Source of the DNA: an uncultured Methanobrevibacter sp.
Lineage (GTDB): Archaea > Methanobacteriota > Methanobacteria > Methanobacteriales > Methanobacteriaceae
Direction of reading: 5' to 3'
Length of the DNA stretch: 7,618 nt
Assembly (NCBI GenBank): GCA_946611495.1
Contig: CAMODR010000050.1
Span: forward strand, 1-7,618
The position numbers and the translations under genes are program-made. The notes beneath the pieces are model-generated. The model ran no database searches and had not been told where the DNA came from. It saw nothing but the letters and a program-made list of their open reading frames with translations. This document shows positions 1 to 5,226 of this stretch, in pieces. Position 1 is the first letter of the stretch; each line of letters opens with the position of its first letter.

Positions 1-127
1 AAAAAAATAGTTTTTAGGATTTAATAATTTTAAGAAAGAGCTTGGTTTGTTTATTGTTATTCTTAGAATGGGATTGGTTTGGTGTATTGTTATTTGTATA
101 ATGGAGTTGTTTGGAGTATATTATTTT
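1..127. other. AT-rich non-coding left edge
   Basis: No reading frame of useful length enters from the left edge: all three plus frames hit a stop within the first 25 bases, and no start with a ribosome binding site is visible on either strand. The stretch is G/T-rich on the plus strand and contains an imperfect direct repeat (42-61 and 74-94, sharing TTGGTTTG and TATTGTTATT). It lies beyond the terminator-like end of the carbonic anhydrase gene, so I read it as intergenic spacer. I see no RNA gene in it. Confidence 0.6.
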
Positions 128-174
128 AAAAAAAGAAAAAATGAATATGAATAATAATTATTCATCATATTCAT
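128..174 (-). terminator. Hairpin plus U-tract terminator spanning the gamma-CA stop codon
   Basis: On the minus strand the last codons of the carbonic anhydrase gene form the 5' arm of a hairpin. Arm AUGAAUA pairs with UAUUCAU, and after a 3-nt bulge UGAAUAA pairs with UUAUUCA around a tight loop, about 14 pairs in all. The hairpin runs straight into a U6-C-U7 tract (plus 128-141). The UAA stop (158-160) sits in the 5' arm. Archaeal RNA polymerase is known to stop at U-tracts without needing a hairpin, so the tract alone could suffice. The pairing is seen directly; terminator function is inferred. Confidence 0.7.
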
Positions 175-634
175 TAGCGAGTTCTACATAATGTGCTGCA
201 TTCCATGCAATGTGATCTCTTTGTTCTTGAGTGGTTTCTTTTATGAGTTTTCCAGGAACTCCTAAGATTAAGCTATTTTCTGGAAATTCCTTATTCTCAC
301 TGACTACTGCTCCAGCACCTACGATAGAGTTTTTACCTATTTTAGCACCATTTAAAACAGTAGCATTCATTCCAATCAGAACGTTATCTCCTATTTCACA
401 GCCATGGACTACTGCTCCATGTCCAACGGATACGTTGTCTCCTATTTTAAGAGTCAAATTCGCTGAGGTGTGTAAAACACAATTGTCTTGAATGTTGGAA
501 TTCTTTCCAATTCTTATTGGTCCTACATCTCCTCTTATGACTGCTCCATGCCAAATGGAACAGTTTTCATCAATTTCAACATCGCCTATTACTTGTGCAC
601 CAGGGAATATTTTTACGGGTTCATTGAGTTTCAT
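158..634 (-). CDS. Gamma-carbonic anhydrase family protein (left-handed beta-helix)
   Basis: The 158-residue protein is a short hexapeptide-repeat protein of the gamma-carbonic anhydrase / YrdA type. Repeats such as IGDNV and IGKNS run from about residue 11 to 112, followed by a GVPGK turn (125-129) and a C-terminal helix. The three histidines that bind the metal in this family are present: H55 (in CVLHTS), H72 and H77 (in GHGAVVHG). The conserved R35, D37 and Q49 are also there. It lacks the acidic loop of the Methanosarcina Cam enzyme, so it resembles the CamH subclass. The likely reaction is reversible hydration of CO2 in the cytoplasm, since no signal peptide is seen, but many family members have no proven activity. 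The ATG start is preceded by AGAGGAG at good spacing. It lies 157 nt behind the GlmU-like gene with no U-tract between, so co-transcription is possible. Confidence 0.88.
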   Translation of the reverse strand: MKLNEPVKIFPGAQVIGDVEIDENCSIWHGAVIRGDVGPIRIGKNSNIQDNCVLHTSANLTLKIGDNVSVGHGAVVHGCEIGDNVLIGMNATVLNGAKIGKNSIVGAGAVVSENKEFPENSLILGVPGKLIKETTQEQRDHIAWNAAHYVELANEYDE

Positions 635-791
635 AATACTCCTCTTTATATTTTTTATTTTTAAAAGGCCTTATTTTTCAATTAATCTTTTTTTAAGCTT
701 TTTTTGCTATTGGCTTAAAGCATATTATCTTAATAAATAAGGCTTATTCTAATTATGATTAATTAGTTTGATTTTATTAAGTTTTTTAAAC
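635..791. other. GlmU-gammaCA intergenic spacer
   Basis: This 157-nt AT-rich gap contains no ORF of note. Long T runs are on the plus strand only, so the minus-strand transcript leaving the GlmU-like gene meets no U-tract. This favours read-through into the carbonic anhydrase gene. A weak TATA-like element on the minus strand (729-740, TTATTTATTAAG) could give that gene its own promoter. A short hairpin (778-794, 7 pairs) overlaps the GlmU stop codon but is not followed by U's. Confidence 0.45.
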
Positions 792-2105
792 TTATTCATT
801 TTTTTCAATGTCTTCAAGGCTGACTTGTCCAGTTTCCTTCTTATTTTGAATTATATGCTCTTGCTTTAGCAATACTCTCATATCAGATGGGAGAGAGTCA
901 TATAAGAGAACGCCTGAACCTATTGTGGATCTTGTACCTACAGTAACTCCTGGAGAGAGACTGGAATTGATTCCGGTTTTAACACTGTCTCCTACAATAG
1001 CACCTAATTTACGTCTGCCTGTATCAACTTTCTTATTTTTAAGATTAAATTTAACTGTCTTATTGTCAAAACGTAGGTTAGCAATATTGGTTCCTGCTGC
1101 AATATTACAGTTTGAACCTAATACAGAGTCTCCTACATAACTTAAATGGCTGACATTGGTATTTTCCATAATGATTGAGTTTTTAATTTCCACTGCATTT
1201 CCAATATGGACATTGTCACCAAAGTATGAATTTCCTCTAATGTAAGAATTAGGACCAATATCACAGTTTTTACCAATGTAAACAGGACCTTTAATATAAA
1301 CTCCAGAACGAATGAGGCTGCCTTCATCTAAAAATACTTCTCCATGTATGGTAGCTCCTTCTTCTACAGTTCCTTTGATTTCGCCTTTAATATCGTTAAG
1401 TAAAGACTCGTTTATTTCGATAAGTTCCCATGGCTTACCAATATCCATCCACTCTTTTTCAGTTTTATGGCCTTTTACAAATTTGCCATCTTCTATTTGC
1501 ATGAATAATGAATCGGTAATTTCATATTCTCCTCTTGGGGAAATTTCTGTCTTATCTATTTTTTCAAAAATGTCCTTATTGAATATGTAGATTCCAGTGT
1601 TGATTAAATTGCTTGGAGCCTCTTCCTTTTTAGGCTTTTCCACAATGTTTGTGATTTTTTCACCATCCAATTCAACTACACCGAAAGCACTTGGGTCTTC
1701 CACTTCAGTTAAAACCATTAATGTGTCTGGTTTAGACTCTTCATAGTCTTCAATGATTTCACTAAGTATTTCCTCATCGAGAATGATGTCTCCATTAAGT
1801 GTGATTAAGCTGTCTTCTATAAAGTCTTTTGCATAGCCTATGGCATTTGCAGTTCCTTCTAGTTCAGTTTGAGTAGCATAACTGATGTTGACTCCAAAAT
1901 CAGAGCCGTCCTTAAAGTAATCTTTTACAATTTCTTCCTTATATCCTACAATAAGAAGAATGTCCTTTACACCGCATTCGCGTAATGCTTCAATATTATA
2001 TTGTATAATAGGTTTTCCAGCGACAGGAAGCATAGTTTTCGGTTTTGTAAGTGTTAATGGTCTCATACGAGTTCCTTCGCCTGCGCTTAAAATTAATGCT
2101 TTCAC
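792..2105 (-). CDS. glmU: Bifunctional sugar-1-phosphate nucleotidylyltransferase/acetyltransferase (GlmU-type)
   Basis: The 437-residue protein has two domains. Residues 1-235 form a nucleotidyltransferase fold with the signature GEGTRMRPLT (9-18), K23, the Q-x-E-L-x-GTANAI segment (79-89), the metal-binding aspartate in NGD (D106), EKP (156-158) and NTGIY (169-173). Residues 245-405 form a left-handed beta-helix. H320 in SHLSYVGDS matches the catalytic histidine of E. coli GlmU (NHLTYLGD), followed by AAGTNIANLRFD. This suggests both steps from glucosamine-1-phosphate to UDP-GlcNAc, as in the archaeal MJ1101/ST0452 group; some relatives also use other sugars or dTTP. UDP-GlcNAc is needed for pseudomurein and glycans. 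The start is GTG (2103-2105), supported by an AAGGGAGG site 6 nt upstream. It is slightly longer than usual through a charged C-terminal tail. GlmM is encoded in the same window. Confidence 0.9.
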   Translation of the reverse strand: MKALILSAGEGTRMRPLTLTKPKTMLPVAGKPIIQYNIEALRECGVKDILLIVGYKEEIVKDYFKDGSDFGVNISYATQTELEGTANAIGYAKDFIEDSLITLNGDIILDEEILSEIIEDYEESKPDTLMVLTEVEDPSAFGVVELDGEKITNIVEKPKKEEAPSNLINTGIYIFNKDIFEKIDKTEISPRGEYEITDSLFMQIEDGKFVKGHKTEKEWMDIGKPWELIEINESLLNDIKGEIKGTVEEGATIHGEVFLDEGSLIRSGVYIKGPVYIGKNCDIGPNSYIRGNSYFGDNVHIGNAVEIKNSIIMENTNVSHLSYVGDSVLGSNCNIAAGTNIANLRFDNKTVKFNLKNKKVDTGRRKLGAIVGDSVKTGINSSLSPGVTVGTRSTIGSGVLLYDSLPSDMRVLLKQEHIIQNKKETGQVSLEDIEKNE

Positions 2106-2107
2106 CT

Positions 2108-2119
2108 AATTCCTCCCTT
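2108..2119 (-). promoter_or_regulatory. Strong Shine-Dalgarno site fixing a GTG start
   Basis: On the minus strand AAGGGAGGAATTAG precedes GTG. The GGAGG core is 6 nt from the GTG and is the most complete anti-16S match in the window. The next residues are the conserved beta-strand KALILSAGEG, so the protein cannot begin much later. The site decides the start of the GlmU-like gene. Confidence 0.8.
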
Positions 2120-2154
2120 GTATCATTTATATCTATTAATATTTTGCAATATGC

Positions 2155-2172
2155 CTTTATAAATTTTTATAT
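2155..2172 (-). promoter_or_regulatory. Putative archaeal promoter of the GlmU-like gene
   Basis: The minus strand reads AATATAAAAATTTATAAAG: an A-rich BRE-like stretch followed by TTTATAAAG (2155-2163). With the usual spacing of about 25 nt, transcription would start near 2134 and leave a leader of about 30 nt. This is a position and sequence match only. Confidence 0.5.
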
Positions 2173-2218
2173 TTGTTTCATTGCATTTTATTATTAATGA
2201 TGTCTTAATATTCCAGTC

Positions 2219-2244
2219 AATTGTTTTATGTTAATAAAACAATT
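2219..2244. repeat. Perfect 10-bp inverted repeat
   Basis: AATTGTTTTA and TAAAACAATT flank a 6-nt spacer. No T-tract follows on either strand, so it does not look like a terminator. It is about 60 nt upstream of the putative GlmU TATA box and could be an operator or chance in AT-rich DNA. Confidence 0.55.
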
Positions 2245-2280
2245 TTCTGCCTTAAAATTAAGTTCTTATTATTTATTTTA

Positions 2281-2312
2281 TTTACCAAATATTAAAAGTT
2301 TTACCAAATATT
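2281..2312. repeat. 13-bp direct repeat TTTACCAAATATT, 19-nt period
   Basis: Two exact copies of TTTACCAAATATT (2281-2293, 2300-2312) are separated by 6 nt. A nearby AAAAGTTTT element is also repeated (2294-2302 and 2332-2340). Tandem sites about two helical turns apart could bind a regulator, but nothing else supports that. Confidence 0.55.
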
Positions 2313-2448
2313 CTCAACTTTGCTCATTTTTAAAAGTTTTCTAGATATTAAAATTTTTACATTATTGGAGCTATGGCATTTGAGTATGATTTTTAAGATC
2401 CTTGTTGATTAGTAATGGTCTAAATTAAAATAAATTTTTATTAAAAAT

Positions 2449-2558
2449 AGTAAAAATAGAGAAAGAATAGTTAAAAAATAAAAAAGAATAATTAAAAAAA
2501 ATAAAAATAGAAAAAATTTTTTAATCAAGGTTTTTAGGATCTTTGCTTTGCAAAAACC
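2449..2558 (-). terminator. Hairpin and U-tract array ending the Ig-like gene
   Basis: Sixteen nucleotides after the TAG stop, the minus strand has GGTTTTT (2552-2558) that can pair with AAAAACC (2529-2535) around a 16-nt loop. Several U-tracts follow (U6, U5, U8, U6, U6) down to about 2450. Two units reading AAGAATA(G/A)TTAAAAAA on the plus strand (from 2464 and 2484) are near-copies, so the tract is partly a short tandem repeat. Archaeal termination at clustered U-tracts is well established; use here is inferred. Confidence 0.55.
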
Positions 2559-2573
2559 CTATAAATCGCTTGA

Positions 2574-3062
2574 CTATTTAATTGTCACTTTAAATTTAGT
2601 GCTGGTTGCTTTGAAAGTAGTGTCTCCATTGAATTTAGCTGTACAAGTATAGGTTCCTTTTTTGCTTAAGCTTACTTTCACGCTTGCAACTCCTTTAGCA
2701 TTTGTTGTAGCGGTATAAGTTTTTCCGTTGATTGTAAAGCTAATCTTTTTGCCTTTCACTACATTTCCATTTGCTGTTTTAAAGGTTCCAGTTAATGTTT
2801 TTGTTTTAGCGCTAGCTTTATAAGACTTATTTGAAGCTTGATTTGAATCTTTCTTGTAACTGATATTTTCATTTTCAGTATCGTCAATTGCATTTTCATC
2901 TGCACTGTTAATTAATATTTCTTTAGTTGATTCATCACTAATTTGGATTGATTCAATCGAATCCCTTGAATCTGCAGTTAAGCTATCTTCCGCACTAACT
3001 GCAGATAATGTCAAGATGAATAAAAAGAATATTAAAACTGTGAATATTTTTTTATTTTTCAT
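2574..3062 (-). CDS. Small secreted protein with one Ig-like domain
   Basis: The 162-residue protein starts with a clear signal peptide: a lysine-rich N-terminus, a hydrophobic core at 6-20, and likely cleavage after AVSA at residue 24. Residues 25-75 form an acidic, Ser/Asn-rich low-complexity linker (15 D/E against 4 K/R). Residues 86-162 form one Ig-like beta-sandwich of the type repeated in Methanobrevibacter and Methanosphaera adhesin-like proteins, with VVKGKKISFTINGKTY, NAKGVASVKV and KGTYT. This domain is strongly basic (18 K from residue 76 on, one D). No second domain, membrane anchor or pseudomurein-binding repeat is present, so it is unusually short and probably released or loosely wall-bound. 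The ATG has TAGGAG 5 nt upstream. The stop is TAG. Its partner is unknown; cell-surface binding is inference. Confidence 0.8.
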   Translation of the reverse strand: MKNKKIFTVLIFFLFILTLSAVSAEDSLTADSRDSIESIQISDESTKEILINSADENAIDDTENENISYKKDSNQASNKSYKASAKTKTLTGTFKTANGNVVKGKKISFTINGKTYTATTNAKGVASVKVSLSKKGTYTCTAKFNGDTTFKATSTKFKVTIK

Positions 3063-3104
3063 ATTTTCTCCTAAAATTATTAATTATTTGTTTTTTGTTC
3101 ATAT

Positions 3105-3115
3105 CTTATATTAAA
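3105..3115 (-). promoter_or_regulatory. Putative TATA box of the Ig-like gene
   Basis: The minus strand reads TTTAATATAAG about 45 nt upstream of the ATG. Transcription would start near 3083 and give a leader of about 20 nt. It is a match by sequence and spacing only. Confidence 0.45.
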
Positions 3116-3186
3116 CATTTCTAAAAAGTCCTATGCTTTTTTTTAAATTATAAGAAATTTAGAGTTAGTGTTGAATCATATTATAA

Positions 3187-3205
3187 AAAAAGTTTTTTAT
3201 ATAAG
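3187..3205 (+). promoter_or_regulatory. Putative rubredoxin promoter (BRE/TATA)
   Basis: An A-rich BRE-like run (3185-3190) is followed by TTTTTTATATAAG. The expected start near 3225 leaves a leader of about 45 nt before the ATG. The TATA core is nearly symmetrical and could also fire toward the Ig-like gene on the other strand. Confidence 0.55.
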
Positions 3206-3272
3206 TTTGAACATAATAGAATTATAGTTTTATAACTACAATTTGATTATAAATTTTTTAAAAGGTGATTAT

Positions 3273-3434
3273 ATGGTAAAATATGTGTGTATGCATTGTG
3301 AATATACATGGGACTCCGAAACTGGTGACCCTAAATACAAAGTACCTGCTGGACCTATCGAAGACTTCCCAGATGACTGGGTATGCCCTCAATGTGCTGC
3401 TGGTATTGAAGGAATTATTACTGAAGACGACTAA
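3273..3434 (+). CDS. Rubredoxin with altered iron knuckles
   Basis: This 53-residue protein is a rubredoxin, a cytoplasmic one-electron carrier with a single Fe bound by four cysteines. The ligands are C6-M-H-C9 and C38-P-Q-C41, with YVC at the start, a GDP turn (18-20), VPAG (24-27) and the family hallmark FPDDWVCP (32-39). Length is standard. An upstream in-frame TTG at 3243 would add 10 residues, but AGGTGA at 3263-3268 lies 4 nt before the ATG at 3273, and the family starts there. The glycine that normally follows each second cysteine is replaced by E10 and A42, which may alter redox potential or partner choice. The C-terminus (GIEGIITEDD) also differs from the usual K-x-x-F-E ending. It is the only plus-strand gene, probably monocistronic. 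In anaerobic methanogens rubredoxins commonly serve oxygen or peroxide detoxifying enzymes; no such partner is encoded here. Confidence 0.9.
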   Translation: MVKYVCMHCEYTWDSETGDPKYKVPAGPIEDFPDDWVCPQCAAGIEGIITEDD

Positions 3435-3435
3435 G

Positions 3436-3475
3436 TTTTTTTATAATTCTTTTAAATATTTTTTTATTTTTTTTT
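3436..3475 (+). terminator. U-tract terminator of the rubredoxin gene
   Basis: One base after the TAA stop comes T7 (3436-3442), then T7 (3459-3465) and T9 (3467-3475). No convincing hairpin precedes them. This is the usual archaeal pattern of clustered U-tracts. The T-rich repeats at 3507-3614 would act as a back-up. Confidence 0.65.
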
Positions 3476-3506
3476 AATTTCTAATTTTATTTTTTTGATG
3501 TTTTTT

Positions 3507-3614
3507 GCTGATTTTATCTTGTTTTATATTTCTGCTGTTTTTTGTTGTTTTTATCTTGTTTTATTTTTTTGTTGTTTTTATCTTGTTTTATTTTTTTGTT
3601 GTTTTTATCTTGTT
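3507..3614 (+). repeat. 27-bp T-rich tandem repeat
   Basis: Two perfect 27-bp copies (3544-3570 and 3571-3597; GTTGTTTTTATCTTG then TTTTATTTTTTT) are followed by a partial copy (3598-3614). A diverged copy (about 23 of 27 matching) lies at 3507-3533, offset by 10 nt. Each unit carries T5 and T7 tracts on the plus strand, just behind the rubredoxin gene. An open frame through the repeats (FCCFYLVLF units) has no ribosome binding site and is not called a gene. Confidence 0.8.
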
Positions 3615-3728
3615 GTTATGTTTTTTATTTTCAGCGGTTTTTGTATTGCTTATATTGATATTTCTTATTCTATAATTGATTAAATAGTTAATTTAATTAT
3701 TTTAATTGTTTTATTTTTAAACTATTAA

Positions 3729-3775
3729 AAATTAGTTTTAGTAAAAAAAGTAAGGAAGAGAATTTTTAATTCTCT
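3729..3775 (-). terminator. Duplicate downstream copy of the glmM terminator
   Basis: This 47-nt segment is a near-copy of 3799-3844 with a 70-nt period: three substitutions and one single-base indel. It holds hairpin AGAGAATT-loop-AATTCTCT (3757-3775), followed on the minus strand by TCCTTACTTTTTTTAC. Two substitutions fall in the 3-nt loop and one in the T-rich tail; both arms are unchanged. It would serve as a back-up terminator. Confidence 0.65.
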
Positions 3776-3798
3776 ATTAAGTCATAATTGTTTTATAT

Positions 3799-3845
3799 AA
3801 ATTAGTTTAGTAAAAAAAGAAAGGAAGAGAATTATAAATTCTCTT
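3799..3845 (-). terminator. glmM terminator hairpin containing the stop codon
   Basis: On the minus strand AAGAGAAUU pairs with AAUUCUCUU around a 3-nt loop (3825-3845). CCUUUCUUUUUUUAC follows immediately. The glmM codons for K-E-N-L form the 5' arm and the UAA (3832-3834) lies across the loop and 3' arm. The structure is read directly from the sequence; function is inferred from its bacterial-style form and the U-tract. Confidence 0.7.
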
Positions 3846-5178
3846 TAATGATTTTAACACAAGTTTCACTAATGAATTTAGCTTTTTCTTCGGTTTTAGC
3901 TTCTAAAGTTATTCTTACATAGTCTTCTGTACCAGAAGGTCTTACAAGAACCCAACTGCCATCTTCAAAGCTTATGCGGATACCGTCAATGGTATTGATT
4001 TCCTTGATGTCATCAAATGCGTTCTTTAAAAGATCTTCCATATTTTCCATGACTTTTATCTTTTCTTCTTTAGAGCAAACCACTTTTTCTCTTTTATGAG
4101 GGTAATCGTTGAATCCTGCTAAGAGTTCAGATAATTTGCCTTCCTTGGATACGATTTCTGCCATTCTAAGACCAGATAATATTCCATCTGGGCACATGCA
4201 GAAGTCTGGGTGTAGCCAAGTACCTGAAGGCTCTCCTCCAAAGCTTGCGTTTTCCTTAATGATTACATCTGCAACGCTTACGTCTCCAACTTTGGTTCTT
4301 AGCACTTTTCCTCCAACTTCTTCCATAGCTTCGTCCATGCATAATCCTGCATCAACAGTTGTAACTACGGTTCCTCCGAATTTCTTGGAAACAAGTGCAA
4401 GAAGTTTGTCAAAGTCTGAAACTCTACCTTTTTCGTCAACAGTAATCATTCTGTCTGCATCGCCGTCATGAGCAATTCCAAGGTCTGATTCTGTTGCTAC
4501 AACTGCTTTCATAAGACTTGAAAGATTTGCTTCATTAGGCTCTGGGTTTCTTCCTGGGAAGAATCCGTCAACTTGTGAGTTTAAGGTAATTACTTCACAG
4601 CCTGCTTTTCTAAATACAATAGGGGAAAGCTCTGAACCTGCACCACATGCACAGTCAATAACGACTTTAAGTCCTGGCTTAATGTCCACAACATCTAATA
4701 AATCATCGACATATTGCTTTTTGATTTCATCGTTATGGCTCACATTACCTATTTTGTCCCAATGGACTTCTCCAAAGTCATTAGAATAGTAAATCTCTTC
4801 GATTTCAGCTTCCTGTTGCGGAGTATAAGCCATACCATTTGCATTCCAAAGCTTTATTCCGTTATATTGTGAAGGGTTATGTGAAGCTGTAAGCATTACA
4901 CCTGCATCAGCCCCTAACTTTAGGGTTGCATATCCTACAAGAGGTGTTGGAACCATAGCTATTTTGATCACGTCTATTCCATGTTCTGTAAGACCTGCTG
5001 TAATAGCTTGCTCTAACATTTTATTTGTAGTTCTAGTATCGTAACCAATAACAACTTTTCCAGAATTGTTTAAATATTTAGCTAATGATTTTCCTATCTT
5101 CAATGCTAATTCAGAATCTACTTCAGATCCTATTTTTCCTCTAATTCCAGAAGTTCCAAATAATTTTTTATTTGCCAT
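3832..5178 (-). CDS. glmM: Phosphoglucosamine mutase (alpha-D-phosphohexomutase family)
   Basis: The 448-residue protein is a full-length cytoplasmic phosphohexomutase. It opens with LFGTSGIRG (6-14). The phosphoserine is S99 in TASHNPSQYNG. The Mg-binding loop is DGDADR (D238, D240, D242), the sugar-specificity loop is GGEPSG (314-319), and the phosphate-binding loop is RPSGTEDY (413-420). The likely reaction is glucosamine-6-phosphate to glucosamine-1-phosphate, which feeds the GlmU-like enzyme. In Methanocaldococcus jannaschii the homologues MJ1100 and MJ1101 are neighbours, which supports GlmM over phosphomannomutase, although some archaeal members act on several hexoses. The ATG follows TTGGAG at 7 nt. 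It is 48 nt behind apgM with no U-tract between, so the two are probably one operon. Its last codons are part of a terminator hairpin. Confidence 0.9.
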   Translation of the reverse strand: MANKKLFGTSGIRGKIGSEVDSELALKIGKSLAKYLNNSGKVVIGYDTRTTNKMLEQAITAGLTEHGIDVIKIAMVPTPLVGYATLKLGADAGVMLTASHNPSQYNGIKLWNANGMAYTPQQEAEIEEIYYSNDFGEVHWDKIGNVSHNDEIKKQYVDDLLDVVDIKPGLKVVIDCACGAGSELSPIVFRKAGCEVITLNSQVDGFFPGRNPEPNEANLSSLMKAVVATESDLGIAHDGDADRMITVDEKGRVSDFDKLLALVSKKFGGTVVTTVDAGLCMDEAMEEVGGKVLRTKVGDVSVADVIIKENASFGGEPSGTWLHPDFCMCPDGILSGLRMAEIVSKEGKLSELLAGFNDYPHKREKVVCSKEEKIKVMENMEDLLKNAFDDIKEINTIDGIRISFEDGSWVLVRPSGTEDYVRITLEAKTEEKAKFISETCVKIIKENL

Positions 5179-5226
5179 ACTTTAACTCCAATACTAATTG
5201 ATTAATTCAACATTAGCTTTGCTTAT

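Larger units (their letters stand above)
2106..2573. other. 468-nt AT-rich spacer between GlmU-like and Ig-like genes
   Basis: No coding frame is supported here. The region holds the GlmU promoter and ribosome binding site at its left end, a perfect 10-bp inverted repeat (2219-2244), a 13-bp direct repeat (2281-2293 and 2300-2312), a widely spaced inverted repeat (2395-2411 with 2522-2543), and the U-tract array that ends the Ig-like gene. I see no tRNA or other structured RNA gene. Confidence 0.55.
3435..3831. other. 397-nt convergent spacer between rubredoxin and glmM
   Basis: The spacer separates two genes transcribed toward each other. Its left half carries rubredoxin U-tracts and the 27-bp repeat; its right end carries the duplicated glmM terminator. 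The middle (about 3620-3725) is plain AT-rich DNA in which I see nothing. No gene is supported. Confidence 0.6.

Noticed and set aside
1142..1327. Minus-strand 61-codon frame inside the GlmU-like gene, considered as evidence of a frameshift
   Set aside because: The main frame is unbroken through the beta-helix with the catalytic histidine in place, so this is an alternate-frame shadow.
2281..2312. Possible start of a CRISPR array
   Set aside because: Only two 13-bp copies with a 6-nt spacer; neither repeat nor spacer length fits CRISPR, and no cas gene is present.
3243..3272. Ten-residue N-terminal extension of rubredoxin from an upstream TTG
   Set aside because: The extension covers the AGGTGA site that serves the ATG at 3273, and rubredoxins start at the equivalent of that methionine.
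3495..3683. Open frame with FCCFYLVLF repeats that could be a small membrane protein
   Set aside because: It is a translation of the 27-bp T-rich repeat. It has no ribosome binding site, extreme composition, and lies in a terminator region.
3729..3845. Possible integration (att) site, since a gene 3' end is duplicated
   Set aside because: The copies are only 70 nt apart with no integrase or element between them. A local duplication of a terminator explains it better.
4109..4471. Plus-strand open frame of 120 codons inside glmM
   Set aside because: It is antisense to a well-conserved gene, has serine/proline-rich shadow composition, and shows no ribosome site.
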